The translations under genes and the position numbers were made by a program. A DNA stretch of 64,000 bases from Carallia brachiata. Lineage: Eukaryota; Streptophyta; Magnoliopsida; Malpighiales; Rhizophoraceae. Under the pieces are notes generated by a model. It saw nothing but the letters and a program-made list of their open reading frames with translations. It was not told the DNA's origin and made no database searches. The DNA lies in assembly GCA_021464245.1 (NCBI GenBank), contig JADCRB010000001.1:248001-312000 (forward strand), in the 5' to 3' direction. Within the stretch, counting starts at the first letter, position 1. Each line of letters starts with the position of its first letter. This document shows positions 37,164 to 47,682 of the stretch, piece after piece.

Positions 37164-40100
37164 TCATTTCTTCCTGGCCTTGGTGTGGGACTTAAATGCA
37201 GCATATGGTTTTGGGGTATGGGGCTTGGCATTTGCAGCAGCTTTTCCCGCATTCTTTGCAGGATGGGGAGTTGCTGTATAGCCACCCTTCTTCCCATCTG
37301 ATTTGCAGCAAGAAAACAAACATCATCATAGAAATTTGGCATATGATTTGGAAGAGCTGGGATATACAAGCATTAAACATGGCTCAAATGAACAAAGAAC
37401 ACAAAAATCAAACCATGCATAGTAGTAAAATATGGCAGAAAATAGGTGCTGAAAAACAAGGAAACATAGTGACATACTACATTGTTCATATAGGAAACAA
37501 AAATGTTGATTTCAAAGCAAGCAGATCTTCCAAGTTCAGAAATAAAGAATAAGTGAAAAAAATTATATTACATTTCATTTAATGAATAGAAAACATACAC
37601 AACATTTTATCTAACGTTATCTACTCACCCCAATTCCCTGGACTTAAAAAAGTTTAGGAGAACTGAGCAAAATTATGAAAAAAATAAAAAAAAGAGAGAG
37701 AGAGAGAGGTAGAGAACTAATTAGATACCTGTCTTCTGAGGTGTAGCTGGTTTTGCCTTCTTCGTGTGTACAGGCGTCTTTATTGCAGTGTCATTAGGCC
37801 TTTTCTTTCCTGATTCAGCCTTTTAAACAGGACACAAATTAAAAAGAAAAATGATTATCGAACAAGCAAAACTGCATAGGTCATCAAAACCAAAAAAAAT
37901 GAAATCACACACAGTAATTCTTTAATAAGTTATATTGATACCTTCTTAGGAGTCTCTTCATCTTCACTCTCATTATCTTCCTCATCCTCATCATCGTCAT
38001 TGTCATCATCTTCATCTTCATCTTCATCAATGGACATACCCTACACAATACAAAGTAACATAGAGAAAAACAAAAAAGAAATGTTAAAAAGCTAAAAGTA
38101 AAAAGGTTCTTCAAATCCTGTCATTTAGCCAAGCAATAACCTACAACATTAATGTCTCGTGGTGGCTAGATACCTCTTCAGATTCTCCCTCTTCTTCAGA
38201 TCCTTCGTCATCATCGGACTCATCTGATTCAACCTCAGGCTTGTTATCTTTGCTGGGCTCTACAAGCTTAGCATTTGGTTTTGCATAGGATGCAGGCTTG
38301 CCAGCAGTGGCCTTAGTTGCAGCAGGCTTGGTGTTCTCAGCCTTTGGCTCAACTCTTCCTGAAAATACGACCAGTCAAATAAGTTCATATTATTCAATCA
38401 CTAGCCTGAAAATTAGAATAAAGAAAGTAAGTACCTTTATCTTCCACCACCAGTGGGAGCTCTGCATCCTCATATTCAGATTCATCAAAATCTGTATGTA
38501 CCAAATGACTTAGAAAGGTGTGAAAAGTAAAACTAGAAAAACAGAAGCTAAACACTAAATGATGCTAGCACCTTACCAGAAAATCTCATGCCATCAATCA
38601 GATGAAAATAGTCAAGGAGAAAAAAAATGGTTCTTAATACCATAAAACATGCAATTTTCAGTTGAAGCGCATTGCATGTCAAAGAAACACAAAACATTCT
38701 ACTAAGTAACGCTGACAAAAATAGATTATCCACTATGGGTGCAGAGAAAGATACTAAGAGAGAAAGCAAATGACTCCGAAACTAAATAAACAAATGAAAA
38801 TGAAGGACCTGCATCTACATAGTGCATTATGCTTATGCAAGTCTTTAGCAAAGCTAGAGGCTTCGAGCTTCGAGGTCTGAAAAACCTGAAGAAAAGACTA
38901 AGCCTTGCAACTCAATATTTTTGGCATGTCCAATATTAAATGGAAAATCAAGTTTCTGAATTTCTGGCCAAGAAACACCTTTAATTTCTTGAATGCACTT
39001 TTTTTTTTTTTGTTTGACAAACATGATGGCTATCGGATCAACCAGACAATCAATTCCAAAGATTTTTTTTTTTTTGGGCTGGGGGTGGGGGAGGCTTTGG
39101 AAAAAAGCAAGCGAAGGATTTTCACCTTCATCTGGCACATCAGTTTGATAACCACAGAAGTAGACACTCCCATTTTTCCAGTTATGTGACAGCTCAAACT
39201 CTTTCTCAAAAACCAAATCCAAAGACAACTGAGGTATCTTTTGAGATGATAGTGTCCCCAGCACAAGCTTCTTGTTGCCAACCTTCACAAAAACAGGAAC
39301 TGGCTCATCTGCTTTATCTTTCTTGGACTCTCCAAGTGCTGCCTGAAGAAGACCAGACATCCCACTTATTGTCAGGCAAGTTACTTGCTTATAAATTAAA
39401 CATTTTTGCAATTACAAAAAGTCTCACCTGAGAAATATGTATCACAAAATCTTCATCAGGTTTCACCTTCAGAGACTCACCTCCCTTTACTTCAACACCT
39501 AAAGCATGAAGATAATGACACCACATTAGTGCATCAAATACTGGTGGGCAAGAGCATGCCATTAGGTCCATGAAAAGCACTGAGAAGGAATCATAGATAA
39601 TAGCAAATTCAAATATAAGACAATACACAAAAGCACAGACCCACCCACACTCTCTCTCTATCACAAGATGGTATCGCTAATCTTGTGGTGCTTATGATGC
39701 ATTAAACCACATCAATAGGAAAGAAGTACAACAGAAAACACGGAACATGCAATGCAAATATAAATTTAGCAAAACAAGAAATATGCCGTAAGCTAGAAAA
39801 CCCAACAAGAAAGAAAACGTAGAAAGATGATCCGTGCCTAGACACAGTTTTCGAGCTATAATAAATTAGCTGAAATAAAACAAATAAAAAAATACAGAAC
39901 ATTGTATTTGAGAATACCAAAAACAAAAATTGATCCGAAAAAGAAGCCTCATTGACAGATATATCGGCTGAATTTTCACAGACAATACAAGGAGAACAAA
40001 AAAGATCAGGATTATTCAAAGAAAAGAAAGAGAAACTCCGCAAATCTTTTAATTCAATAAAGGGAAACGGTAACATACTCATAGCTTTTTAGCAAAGAAA

Positions 40101-40957
40101 TGGAGTTAAAGGTAAAGACTGAACCGTAGTATTCGATGGAAGTATAGTAGACAACAAGAAATGACAACTTTCATAACAGACCAAAAAAAGCACAAATAAG
40201 TTGCAAAAAACCAAAAGCACAAATGCCTTTAAAGTTCAACATCAAAAATTCTTTAAAAGGGGTTTCAACTTTCAATCAATTGGGCTTTCTTTGTTTATGT
40301 TTCTCAGCATATTCAACAAACAAAGCAGGTACAAGCATCATTACTAATTTGCTCACCATAATAGCACATATGAAAATTCACTCTTCCAATAGTTGCCACT
40401 TAAAAGAACCAAACAAAATCATGTAACCAAACAACATTAACATTAACATTAACACATACAATATGAAACTGAATACAAAAAAAGAAACCAACAAGGGGAA
40501 CCATGAAATAATTCAAATAACCCACAAAAAAAAAACCCAAATAGATTACAATTAAAGTTAAAAACAAAACCCAAATTTCAATATAAAAAAAGGGAAAACA
40601 AAAATAGAAAGAAACACATGGGGCCAACTAAAAATAACCTTATGTTTTTTTCAATCTAAAAGTAAACATACATAAAAGAGAAAAATTATGGGTCAAGCTA
40701 GCAAACAGAAAATACAAACAAACACTCAAAAAAATAAGAAAAAAATTAAAAAAAACAAAACAAAAAGGGGGCTATAATAAGGCACGATTAATAAAAAGGC
40801 GAGACAACGAGAAACAATAATAAAAGTAAACCGCAAAAAGTAATTAAAGACACAATTTTTCTTTACGCAAAAGAAAAAAGGAAAAAACTTTAAATGGGAT
40901 GAATTGCAACAACACAGAGAGAGAGCGAGAGAGAGAATTAGTACCCCAGAACTTCAT
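37164..40957 (-). CDS. HDT: HD2-type (plant-specific) histone deacetylase, eight exons
   Basis: Nucleolar/nuclear, nucleoplasmin-like, plant-specific histone deacetylase used in transcriptional repression. Exons on -: 40957-40945, 39498-39428, 39342-39126, 38491-38435, 38358-38174, 38040-37942, 37819-37729 and 37297-37164; all join in phase to 288 residues, normal for HD2 proteins (about 245-305). The start MKFWG corresponds to the family MEFWG motif, with Lys instead of Glu at position 2. His25 and Asp70 correspond to the residues proposed as catalytic. The body has SLDLVFEKEFELSHNWKNGS. Acidic tracts rich in E/D follow (about 160-210), then a basic KKRP nuclear signal (about 219). The C-terminus ends SHTKARKK without the paired cysteines of the zinc finger found in some members, so it resembles HDT2/HD2B-type proteins. 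Confidence 0.93.
39499..40944 (-). other. Long first intron of the HD2 gene (1.45 kb)
   Basis: It follows a coding exon of only 13 nt (ATGAAGTTCTGGG), splits a glycine codon, starts GTACTAATT and ends GCTTTAG. The intron is A-rich on +. First introns of this kind often carry expression-enhancing activity in plants, but that is inference here. Confidence 0.8.
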
Positions 40958-40988
40958 TGTTGATGCTGACGATAATGAGAGAGAACGC

Positions 40989-41184
40989 TAGGGTTTTTAG
41001 GCACAGAGAGAGAACAGAAGACTGATTGGGCCTTTTTGGCTGGGGATGCTGAAAGTAGAAATTAATGAAGAGGAGGCACAAAGAGAGGGTTTTAGAGGGG
41101 TTTTATAAGGGTTTTTTTTTTTTTTTTTCTAGTTGCTGAATTGGCTTATTTCTGCGTTTCTGTTTGTCTCCTCTTCTAGGGTTT
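40989..41184 (-). promoter_or_regulatory. HD2 promoter: two telo-boxes, a site II element and a TATA-like box
   Basis: On the - strand, AAACCCTA (telo-box) occurs at 40996-40989 and 41184-41177. TGGGCCT (site II type) is on + at 41027-41033, and a TATA-like TTATAAAAC lies at about 41109-41101. Telo-box plus site II is a known pairing in promoters of ribosomal-protein and nucleolar genes active in dividing cells, which suits a nucleolar HD2 protein. Which element lies upstream of the transcription start is not visible. Confidence 0.5.
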
Positions 41185-41734
41185 TTGACCTGTGAGCCAA
41201 TGGCGGAAAATTTTTGGTTGGTTTGGATTTGTATTTTTTTTCTTTTTTATTAGATTAGATAATGAAATAATTTTATTTATTTATAAATTTTATTCTTTTT
41301 TTCCTTAGAATTTAAATTAAAAATTTTTAAAACAGAAATGCTAAAAAATTTTTTTTTTTTTTTTAATGTTTAAGTTAGATTTGTATTTGATCGAAGTCGG
41401 AAATTTTCGATGGGTGGCTCTAGGCATTAAGGGCCCTTTACTGAGGCTCAAGGTTTTTGTTTTGGGCCATTTTTGTCTTTTTTCAGTGGCCCCAAAAATA
41501 AAACAAACAAGCTGAACTTTAGGGCCTGGGTGGTGGCAGCCGACACAAGATGCAACCACAAATTTGGTGTTAATAGTCTCAAGAGATACGCAGTACTTAA
41601 AATTTAGAATATCAAACCAAAAAAAAAAAAAATTTAGAATAGGAATAGATTCATTAAGACTAAGAGTCAAAGACAGGATTAAATAATTTCAATATAGTGT
41701 CTTAATCAATTATATTAAAAATATAAAATATTGC

Positions 41735-41935
41735 TAACGAATGTTGGTTGAATTGGTAAAACTTTAGATTTTTGTTTGAAAAATTTGGAGTTCGAGTTTT
41801 ATCGATAGTTTTCTTTGGTGGGTGATATGTAAGTCTAATTTAAATTTAATGTAAGTCCTCTTTAAAATCTACGGCTTTCCCTGACCTGGGACAGCTTCTC
41901 CTCACTTAAACTTTTCTTTTAACTAAAAAAAAAAA
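41735..41935 (+). mobile_element. tRNA-derived SINE-like element
   Basis: The A-box-like TTGGTTGAATTGG (41744-41756) and B-box-like GGAGTTCGAGTTT (41787-41799) are followed by about 120 bases ending CTCACTTAAACTTTTCTTTTAA and an A11 tail (41925-41935). There is no certain target repeat. Confidence 0.55.
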
Positions 41936-42254
41936 TGAGATATTTAGATTATGTAGTTGGCGTTATAAATATATTTATAAAAAAAATGGGGTTAATCAAT
42001 ATCAAATGAAATGCTCCTCATATGACCAAACTTCCACTGAACCAATAAATCAAAAGAGCGCCCACAAGTTTAGGAGGCAAGCCAATAGGCCATAAGTAAA
42101 TTATCATGTTCTTTATAGCAGTATGAGATCGTCGAACTTTCTCTGTATAGAGATTGTTAGAGTAGATAAAAAGCTGCTTTAGAAATACATTAGCGTAAAA
42201 TCTCTTTTACAAAACATGACACTAGGGACGGTTTTTTGGCACTAACAAAATGAG

Positions 42255-42470
42255 CCTATTGTTCAAAATGGATTTATATGGTAGCACAATTGATAAACAA
42301 TTTAGTGATTGGTTTGGGGGTACCCTCAATCAGGTCTCCAAGACTTCATCTTTACAGATATGATTGGTGTGATCCTTCTTCTACGAGGAGAAACTGTTAC
42401 TTAGTTTGTTTTGTGTATTTGATATTTTTTTGTCATTTGATTCTAGTTAGCCATAAAAAAAAAAAAAAAG
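42255..42470 (+). repeat. Possible retroposed sequence with an A15 tail
   Basis: An unrecognised 200-base stretch ends in CCAT followed by a run of about 15 A (near 42456-42470). It lies just upstream of a LINE tail. The poly(A) suggests retroposition, but no pol III boxes or coding domain are evident. Confidence 0.3.
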
Positions 42471-42764
42471 ACACCCATTAGAGAGGCTAAACAAGCCTTA
42501 TAGCCTTTTTTTAATCAAAAAAATTTAAGTGATAAGCAATTGTCTCAATTCAAAATTAAAAAAAGTCGTAAGTTTTAAAAAGAGTTTACTTTAAATTTAT
42601 ATATCACCTAAAAAAAAAGATTGTGAGTAAAATTTAAATCCCAAACTTTTCAAGCAGGGATGAAGCTTTAAAGCCTAATTTTAGATACACAAATATAATA
42701 GCACTTATCAAGCCAAATCTTAAACCCATAATGACCAAATTAATAGAGCCAACACTATAATTAA

Positions 42765-43030
42765 TCCTACGCACCCGTATGCGAATATCGTTGAAGCTTG
42801 TAGAGAACTTCTCAGAAGGGAGTGGCAGGTTTCTTTTCTTCATGTACATCGAGAAGGCAATCAACTCGCTGACAGGTTGGCAAATGCAACGTTTGCTGGA
42901 GAGCTTGGGTTGAAGATCTTGTTAGAACCTCCAGGGGATGTGAGGCAGCTTGTTTGGCAGGATTCTATTGGAGTGTCTTGGCCCCGTTCTATTGTCACTA
43001 ATTAGTATTTTTTTGACCAAAAAAAAAATT
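42765..43030 (+). pseudogene. 5'-truncated LINE (non-LTR retrotransposon) tail with RNase H domain
   Basis: An open stretch of 77 codons (42772-43002, stop TAG 43003-43005) encodes the C-terminal part of an RNase H-like domain. It reads ANIVEACRELLRREW, then VHREGNQLADRLANA with the conserved Asp of the final RNase H motif, then VWQDSIGVSWPRSI. An A-rich end at 43020-43028 follows shortly after the stop. Plant L1-clade LINEs end exactly this way, with RNase H after the reverse transcriptase. Everything upstream (endonuclease, RT) is missing, so this is a dead 5'-truncated insertion. The frame itself is intact, which suggests it is fairly young. Confidence 0.8.
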
Positions 43031-43166
43031 CCTAATAAAAGTCAAAATGGGATGTGGGAATAATATATTTATCTATACATAATTTCACACATATGTGTGT
43101 AAACTAATATATAAGTTTGCCGTCAAGAGAGTAAAACAAACTCATGAATAGAAAATTGTCATATAC

Positions 43167-43205
<39 letters not shown>

Positions 43206-45653
43206 GAACTTAAATTCTTTCGAAACACAAACAATAGATGTCCATTCCAATAGTTTCTGATTAACAGAATGAGACTAATAAATACTTAGTACTGGCATTC
43301 GCTAGTCTATATAAAAAATTTCCAACAAAGGTGCTCCGAGCTACGCCAGCGAAACATATGTGACGGTGGAGATTGAATTTGCTTATATATGTTATCGGTT
43401 GTGGGTTTTATTGGCTAATGTAATTTTCCACAAGCGTTGACATTCTATCTTGTTACAGCAACAGACAGGTTTGGCCCAATTTGTTTTGGCCGTTTATAAC
43501 GTAAAAAAAAAATATGATATAACTTTTTCTCGTTCTTTTATTATAATTAGTTATAATATTTATTCACACATCTTACTCTTATCTTTAAATATTAGTAATT
43601 TTATTCTTATTTTTTAATCTGTTGGCCTCTCTTATAACTCCAAAAAAAAAAGAAAAAATGTAGCTTTACAAGACACGAAATTTCATGTTAATGGTTATTA
43701 TTGTTATTATACAATGATAGCGTACAGTCTTTTGTGCTAAACCAACAATTGATATCACCAGAAGAATAGTGCACATAAACCACACTTTCCATTAGTGCCA
43801 ACAGATATTTTGGACGGCAGATTCTCATGCTTTTGCTACGCTCATTGAATGTGATGTTGGCTCAATAAACAAGTGCTTATTAGTTGCCATTTGGTCTACT
43901 TGATAATGAAAGCCGCTAACTATGCTCCATTAACTTTTTTTTTATTTTTGATTCTGTAATGGAACAATAAACGGCAAAAAAGAAAAAAAAAAGACATTAT
44001 CCACTGCGACGACAGTTTAATTTTATTATGTTAGCGTATAAGAAGTCTTGAATTTAAAATTAGTTATAAAGTCTACACAATAATTATCTTCTTTAAAAAT
44101 ATGTTGCAATTTACAATTTAAAAGTAAACTCAAAAAATGATCGACGACACTCAGTTATAATAAGCTTGAAGAAATCTAAACATTTCATGCTAGAACACAT
44201 TAAGCAAACTATAATGTCCGCAATTGACCATTAATTCACCAATCGCTGTACCAAATGTTTTCTTTCCTTTAGACGGAAAGAAATGGTTAGATATTTCTTC
44301 GCGTGCATTGAAGGAATTCGTTGGCAGTAGAGGTGTTAATAAAATAGTAAATAAACAGGGCAGAAGTATGTACCCAAAAAAATAGTAAAAAGGGCACAAG
44401 CTGCCAGCCCAAATGTGCCATGACAAATAGTCAAAAAGCTCTACTAGATGCCTGTAAGTAACATTAAAGTGGAATATATAATCTATTTGACATTATTTTT
44501 AAATTTAATAATTTATATCAATTTTATTATATTAAAAATTTTTATCAAATATTTTTTTTATAGGGATTGAAATTATTTTTTTTTAATTTTGTTTAGATGT
44601 TTTGATTGGGCTAGGATAGCAGGCTTTAGCCCGGGCCAAAGCCGCATGCTGACATCATCAGAGTTAAAATTACAATAAAAAAAAATTCACAATTTTCATC
44701 AAAATTGTTGAACTTGTCACCACCACCTTTGGGCAATTTTTGTCGGGGTTGCAGTGCCGAGAGACGGTGCAATCACTTCAGATTGATTCTGCTATCTAGT
44801 TTTTTGGCTTTTTGCCTTTTCTTTCTCCTTTCTTTCTCTCCATAATCATCCAACAATATATAGACATATCTATCTGTGTGTGTGTCTGTATGTGGGTGAC
44901 ATGACTGTTTCCAATGGTTAACAATGCACTATTAAAATTTTTAACAATTAATTACACGTTCAAAACGGTTTTATCACACAATTGACATAATCAGTTTACA
45001 CATCTAGTCAACTTTTAGCAAAAACTTAACTTTTTTTTTCTAAAAATACATATTTGACTTTCCATCAACCTGTTTTGCTTTTCGATTAGGCTACAACTTA
45101 CAACTCGAGAGTTAATCCTTCTGGCGTCTCCAAAAGTAATACCCAAATCATTCAAGCGAGTGGAATTGAAGCGTTTATTACCGTAGTTGAAAATCTGTAA
45201 TATACAAACTTTTTCATTTTTTTTTATTAACGTAATATACAAACTATTGCTTCGTTGATTCTGCTGCACAATTACAAATATTCAGCTACAATCGAGAGAG
45301 GGAAACATACAGGGGAGATAGAAGACTGCGCTGAGAATCAAAATCATGCACAAAACCTGACTTCTCCTTACTTTCTCCACTTAAAAAGAAAAAACGAAAA
45401 TAATAGGTAATCACATTATTCTTGTTACAGGACTTTCACGTAAGAAGTTATGCTACCATAAGAGAGGAGGAATGAGAGTTAAAAGATCCGGAGATTAAAT
45501 TACGAACTCCAGACCGGAGAATTGAAGGATAAATCTTTCAACCACTGCAGCAATGTTGTACCCCATTTCGGAACCTTTCTAGCACAAAATAAAGGTGATT
45601 TTTTCTCAAATATTAAGGTAGTTTTGCAACAATTCCAGTCGCCGTCCATCGAG
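43031..45653. other. Intergenic DNA
   Basis: No supported gene. A (TA)n microsatellite at about 43169-43202 is the only clear repeat. The last few hundred bases are probably the 3' UTR of the gene on - at 45654-46339. Confidence 0.4.
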
Positions 45654-46339
45654 TTAGCGCAAGAAATCCATGAATCTGAGCCAAGGGAAGGCGTTTTTTG
45701 TGGCCGTTTCTGCTTCTTTTGAACACAATGTAGTAGACGACGTCGTTCCTGTTCCCTCCATCGCAGATTTTTTCTCGCACAAGAAAAAGTTCCTCGACCC
45801 CAACGTCATCACGTTATCCTCTCTGTCCAGACCTGGCCCACCAAAAATAATAAAATAATATAAAAATCAGCAAATTCGCTGCTCCAGTCGTAAGCCTACA
45901 CGTGTCGAAATCAGAGCGGGAAAAATCTACGTTCAGCTTTACCTTCTAAGCTGAACTGCGAATAATGGAGGTCGAATCTGGAAGCGTCGGCGGCGATGAT
46001 CGGGCGGCGACGTTCCTTCGTGTAGTGCTGGACGGCGGCGGCGATCAGACCGCCGACGGTGGACTCCGGAGACATCAGCACCTGCACGGCTCCGACGCTT
46101 CCTTGGACCGTCACGTTAAGTAGAACCTTCGTTAACTTAGGCGGCGTCACCGCGGGGAGCGCTTCTCCCAATTTGTTCCCGCCGAGCAATTCCGGCACCG
46201 TGTTTGGCCGCCGCATCCTCGGCGTTGGCGACTCCACCGGAATTCTCCCGTGAAACGACGACGATTTTTCCTTCAGCTTATTTTTCCGATACTTCTCCGT
46301 CTCCTGTCCTCTCCGGTTACTCTTTGGAGTCGTCGGCAT
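45654..46339 (-). CDS. Uncharacterised protein, At4g22758-like (DUF7054, ubiquitin-like fold), two exons
   Basis: Exons on -: 46339-45943 and 45832-45654, with a 110-bp GT-AG intron that splits a glycine codon; 191 residues. The N-terminus is basic and Ser/Pro-rich (residues 1-65), including MRRPNTVPELL. A beta-grasp, ubiquitin-like region follows (about 68-152): KVLLNVTVQGSVGAVQVLMS, RRPIIAADASRFDLHYSQFS and the typical closing NVMTLGSRNFFLC encoded at the start of exon 2. The C-terminus (about 153-191) is variable, ending FMDFLR. The function of this plant family is not established as far as I know. Exon 1 is markedly GC-rich compared with its surroundings. The second exon was recognised by the conserved SRNFFLC end and matching phase. 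Confidence 0.85.
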
Positions 46340-46671
46340 ATTTATATATGTGTATATATATATAAATATATACGTAACTATGTATGAATATGCTCTCTGT
46401 CTCTCTCTAGTATATTCTCTCCGGCGGGACTGATTGGTTACCTCAAACGGCGGTATCGGAAGAAACGGAGGCGAGGGAAACCGAGAGCGGAAGAGGAGCG
46501 GCGGCTCTCAGGTTTCCGGCAGCCGGCGTCTAGCATAACCCGAATGGTATCACCGTAAATAAATGGAAAACTTAGGGGCAAAGACCTAAGGAGGGCACGC
46601 GCAGAGGCCTTGTAAGTTAAGGAACCAAAACTTGCAAGTTACTATATATATAGACTAAATATAAGTAGAGG

Positions 46672-47182
46672 TGTCCAAAAATTGAATTGAGTCAGATTTG
46701 AATTTCGTCACTTTTAATTTAAATTATTATATTTTTAAATTATGTTACATTATATTTGAGTTTAAGTTGACTCATTTCAAAATCAATTTAGATTCAGATC
46801 GAATTCAAATCGAATTTGTATTGAATTATTATTTTTTTAAAATTATTTTTTACTAAAATAAAATATTTCAATTAAATTTAAAATTTATTTCTATAATGAA
46901 CTAAACGTTTAAATTTAATTTTTATATTATATATATATATATTATGAAAATAATATTAATTAATATTTGAAAAAGATAAGTGAAAGGTAAAGAGTTAAAA
47001 AAAATTTATTATTTTATCTTTTTCTTAACTCAACGGGTGACGTTGATCCAATTCAAAATTTTTAGGTCATTTTTTGATTGGGCCACTTTTAGATTCGAAT
47101 TGAAAAATTGGGTTCTTGATCCAATTTTTTTGAATAAATTTAAACAAGTTATCAGGTCGAGTCACTTTTTAACACTTTTAGA
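46672..47182. mobile_element. Probable hAT-type MITE, ~510 bp
   Basis: The left end TAGAGGTGTCCAAAAATTG and the right end read on the other strand, CTAAAAGTGTTAAAAAGTG, are imperfect inverted repeats. TAG-GGTGT-type ends are common in hAT. Internal sub-terminal repeats of GAATTGAGTC/GACTC and AT-rich core are present. I could not find a convincing 8-bp target duplication, so this one is less certain. Confidence 0.45.
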
Positions 47183-47272
47183 TTGAAGATACTGTGGTTG
47201 AACAGATTGTAAGGGAATTGCACCAGTGTAAAAGGTTATGACTATTTGGTCACGTTGTGCTTGTCGATATAA

Positions 47273-47677
47273 AGGTGTTTGGCTTAATTTTTACAGGTAT
47301 TTATTTTTTAATTTTGAAAAGTAAGAGAAAAGATTTGATGAAGTTTTTTTTTTAGGGGTATCAATTATTGAAAGTACTCCAAGCTGACAAAAAAATAGGT
47401 TCGGAATATTTTTTGGATTATTTGCTGACGGATAATATTTGAATCAAAGTACTCCCATATAACTCTTTCTTAATCTATGACAATAAAATAATAATATAAT
47501 CTATAAAATAGATATTTTATTATTTAATTAATAAATAATAATTGTTAATTCAATTAAATATTAAAATTTTATTTTAATAATTAATAACAGTAATCAATAA
47601 TATTAATAAAAAATAATAATAATAATCAATAATCAATAATTATAACAGTAATAAATAATAAGTAAATAAACCGATCC
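47273..47677. mobile_element. Tourist-like MITE, copy C, 405 bp
   Basis: TAA target repeats flank it (47270-47272 and 47678-47680). The left end AGGTGTTTGGCTTAATTTT and the right end on the other strand, GGATCGGTTTATTTACTTA, are diverged inverted repeats. The right part carries ATAATCAATAATCAATAAT and TAACAGTAATA units that mirror the TACTGTTACTGATTG units of copies A and B, which suggests the same family in more decayed form. Confidence 0.55.
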
Positions 47678-47682
47678 TAAGT

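Noticed and set aside
45522..46253. Open frames on + over the DUF7054 gene
   Set aside because: They are shadows. The - strand model joins in phase and ends in the conserved SRNFFLC motif of the family.
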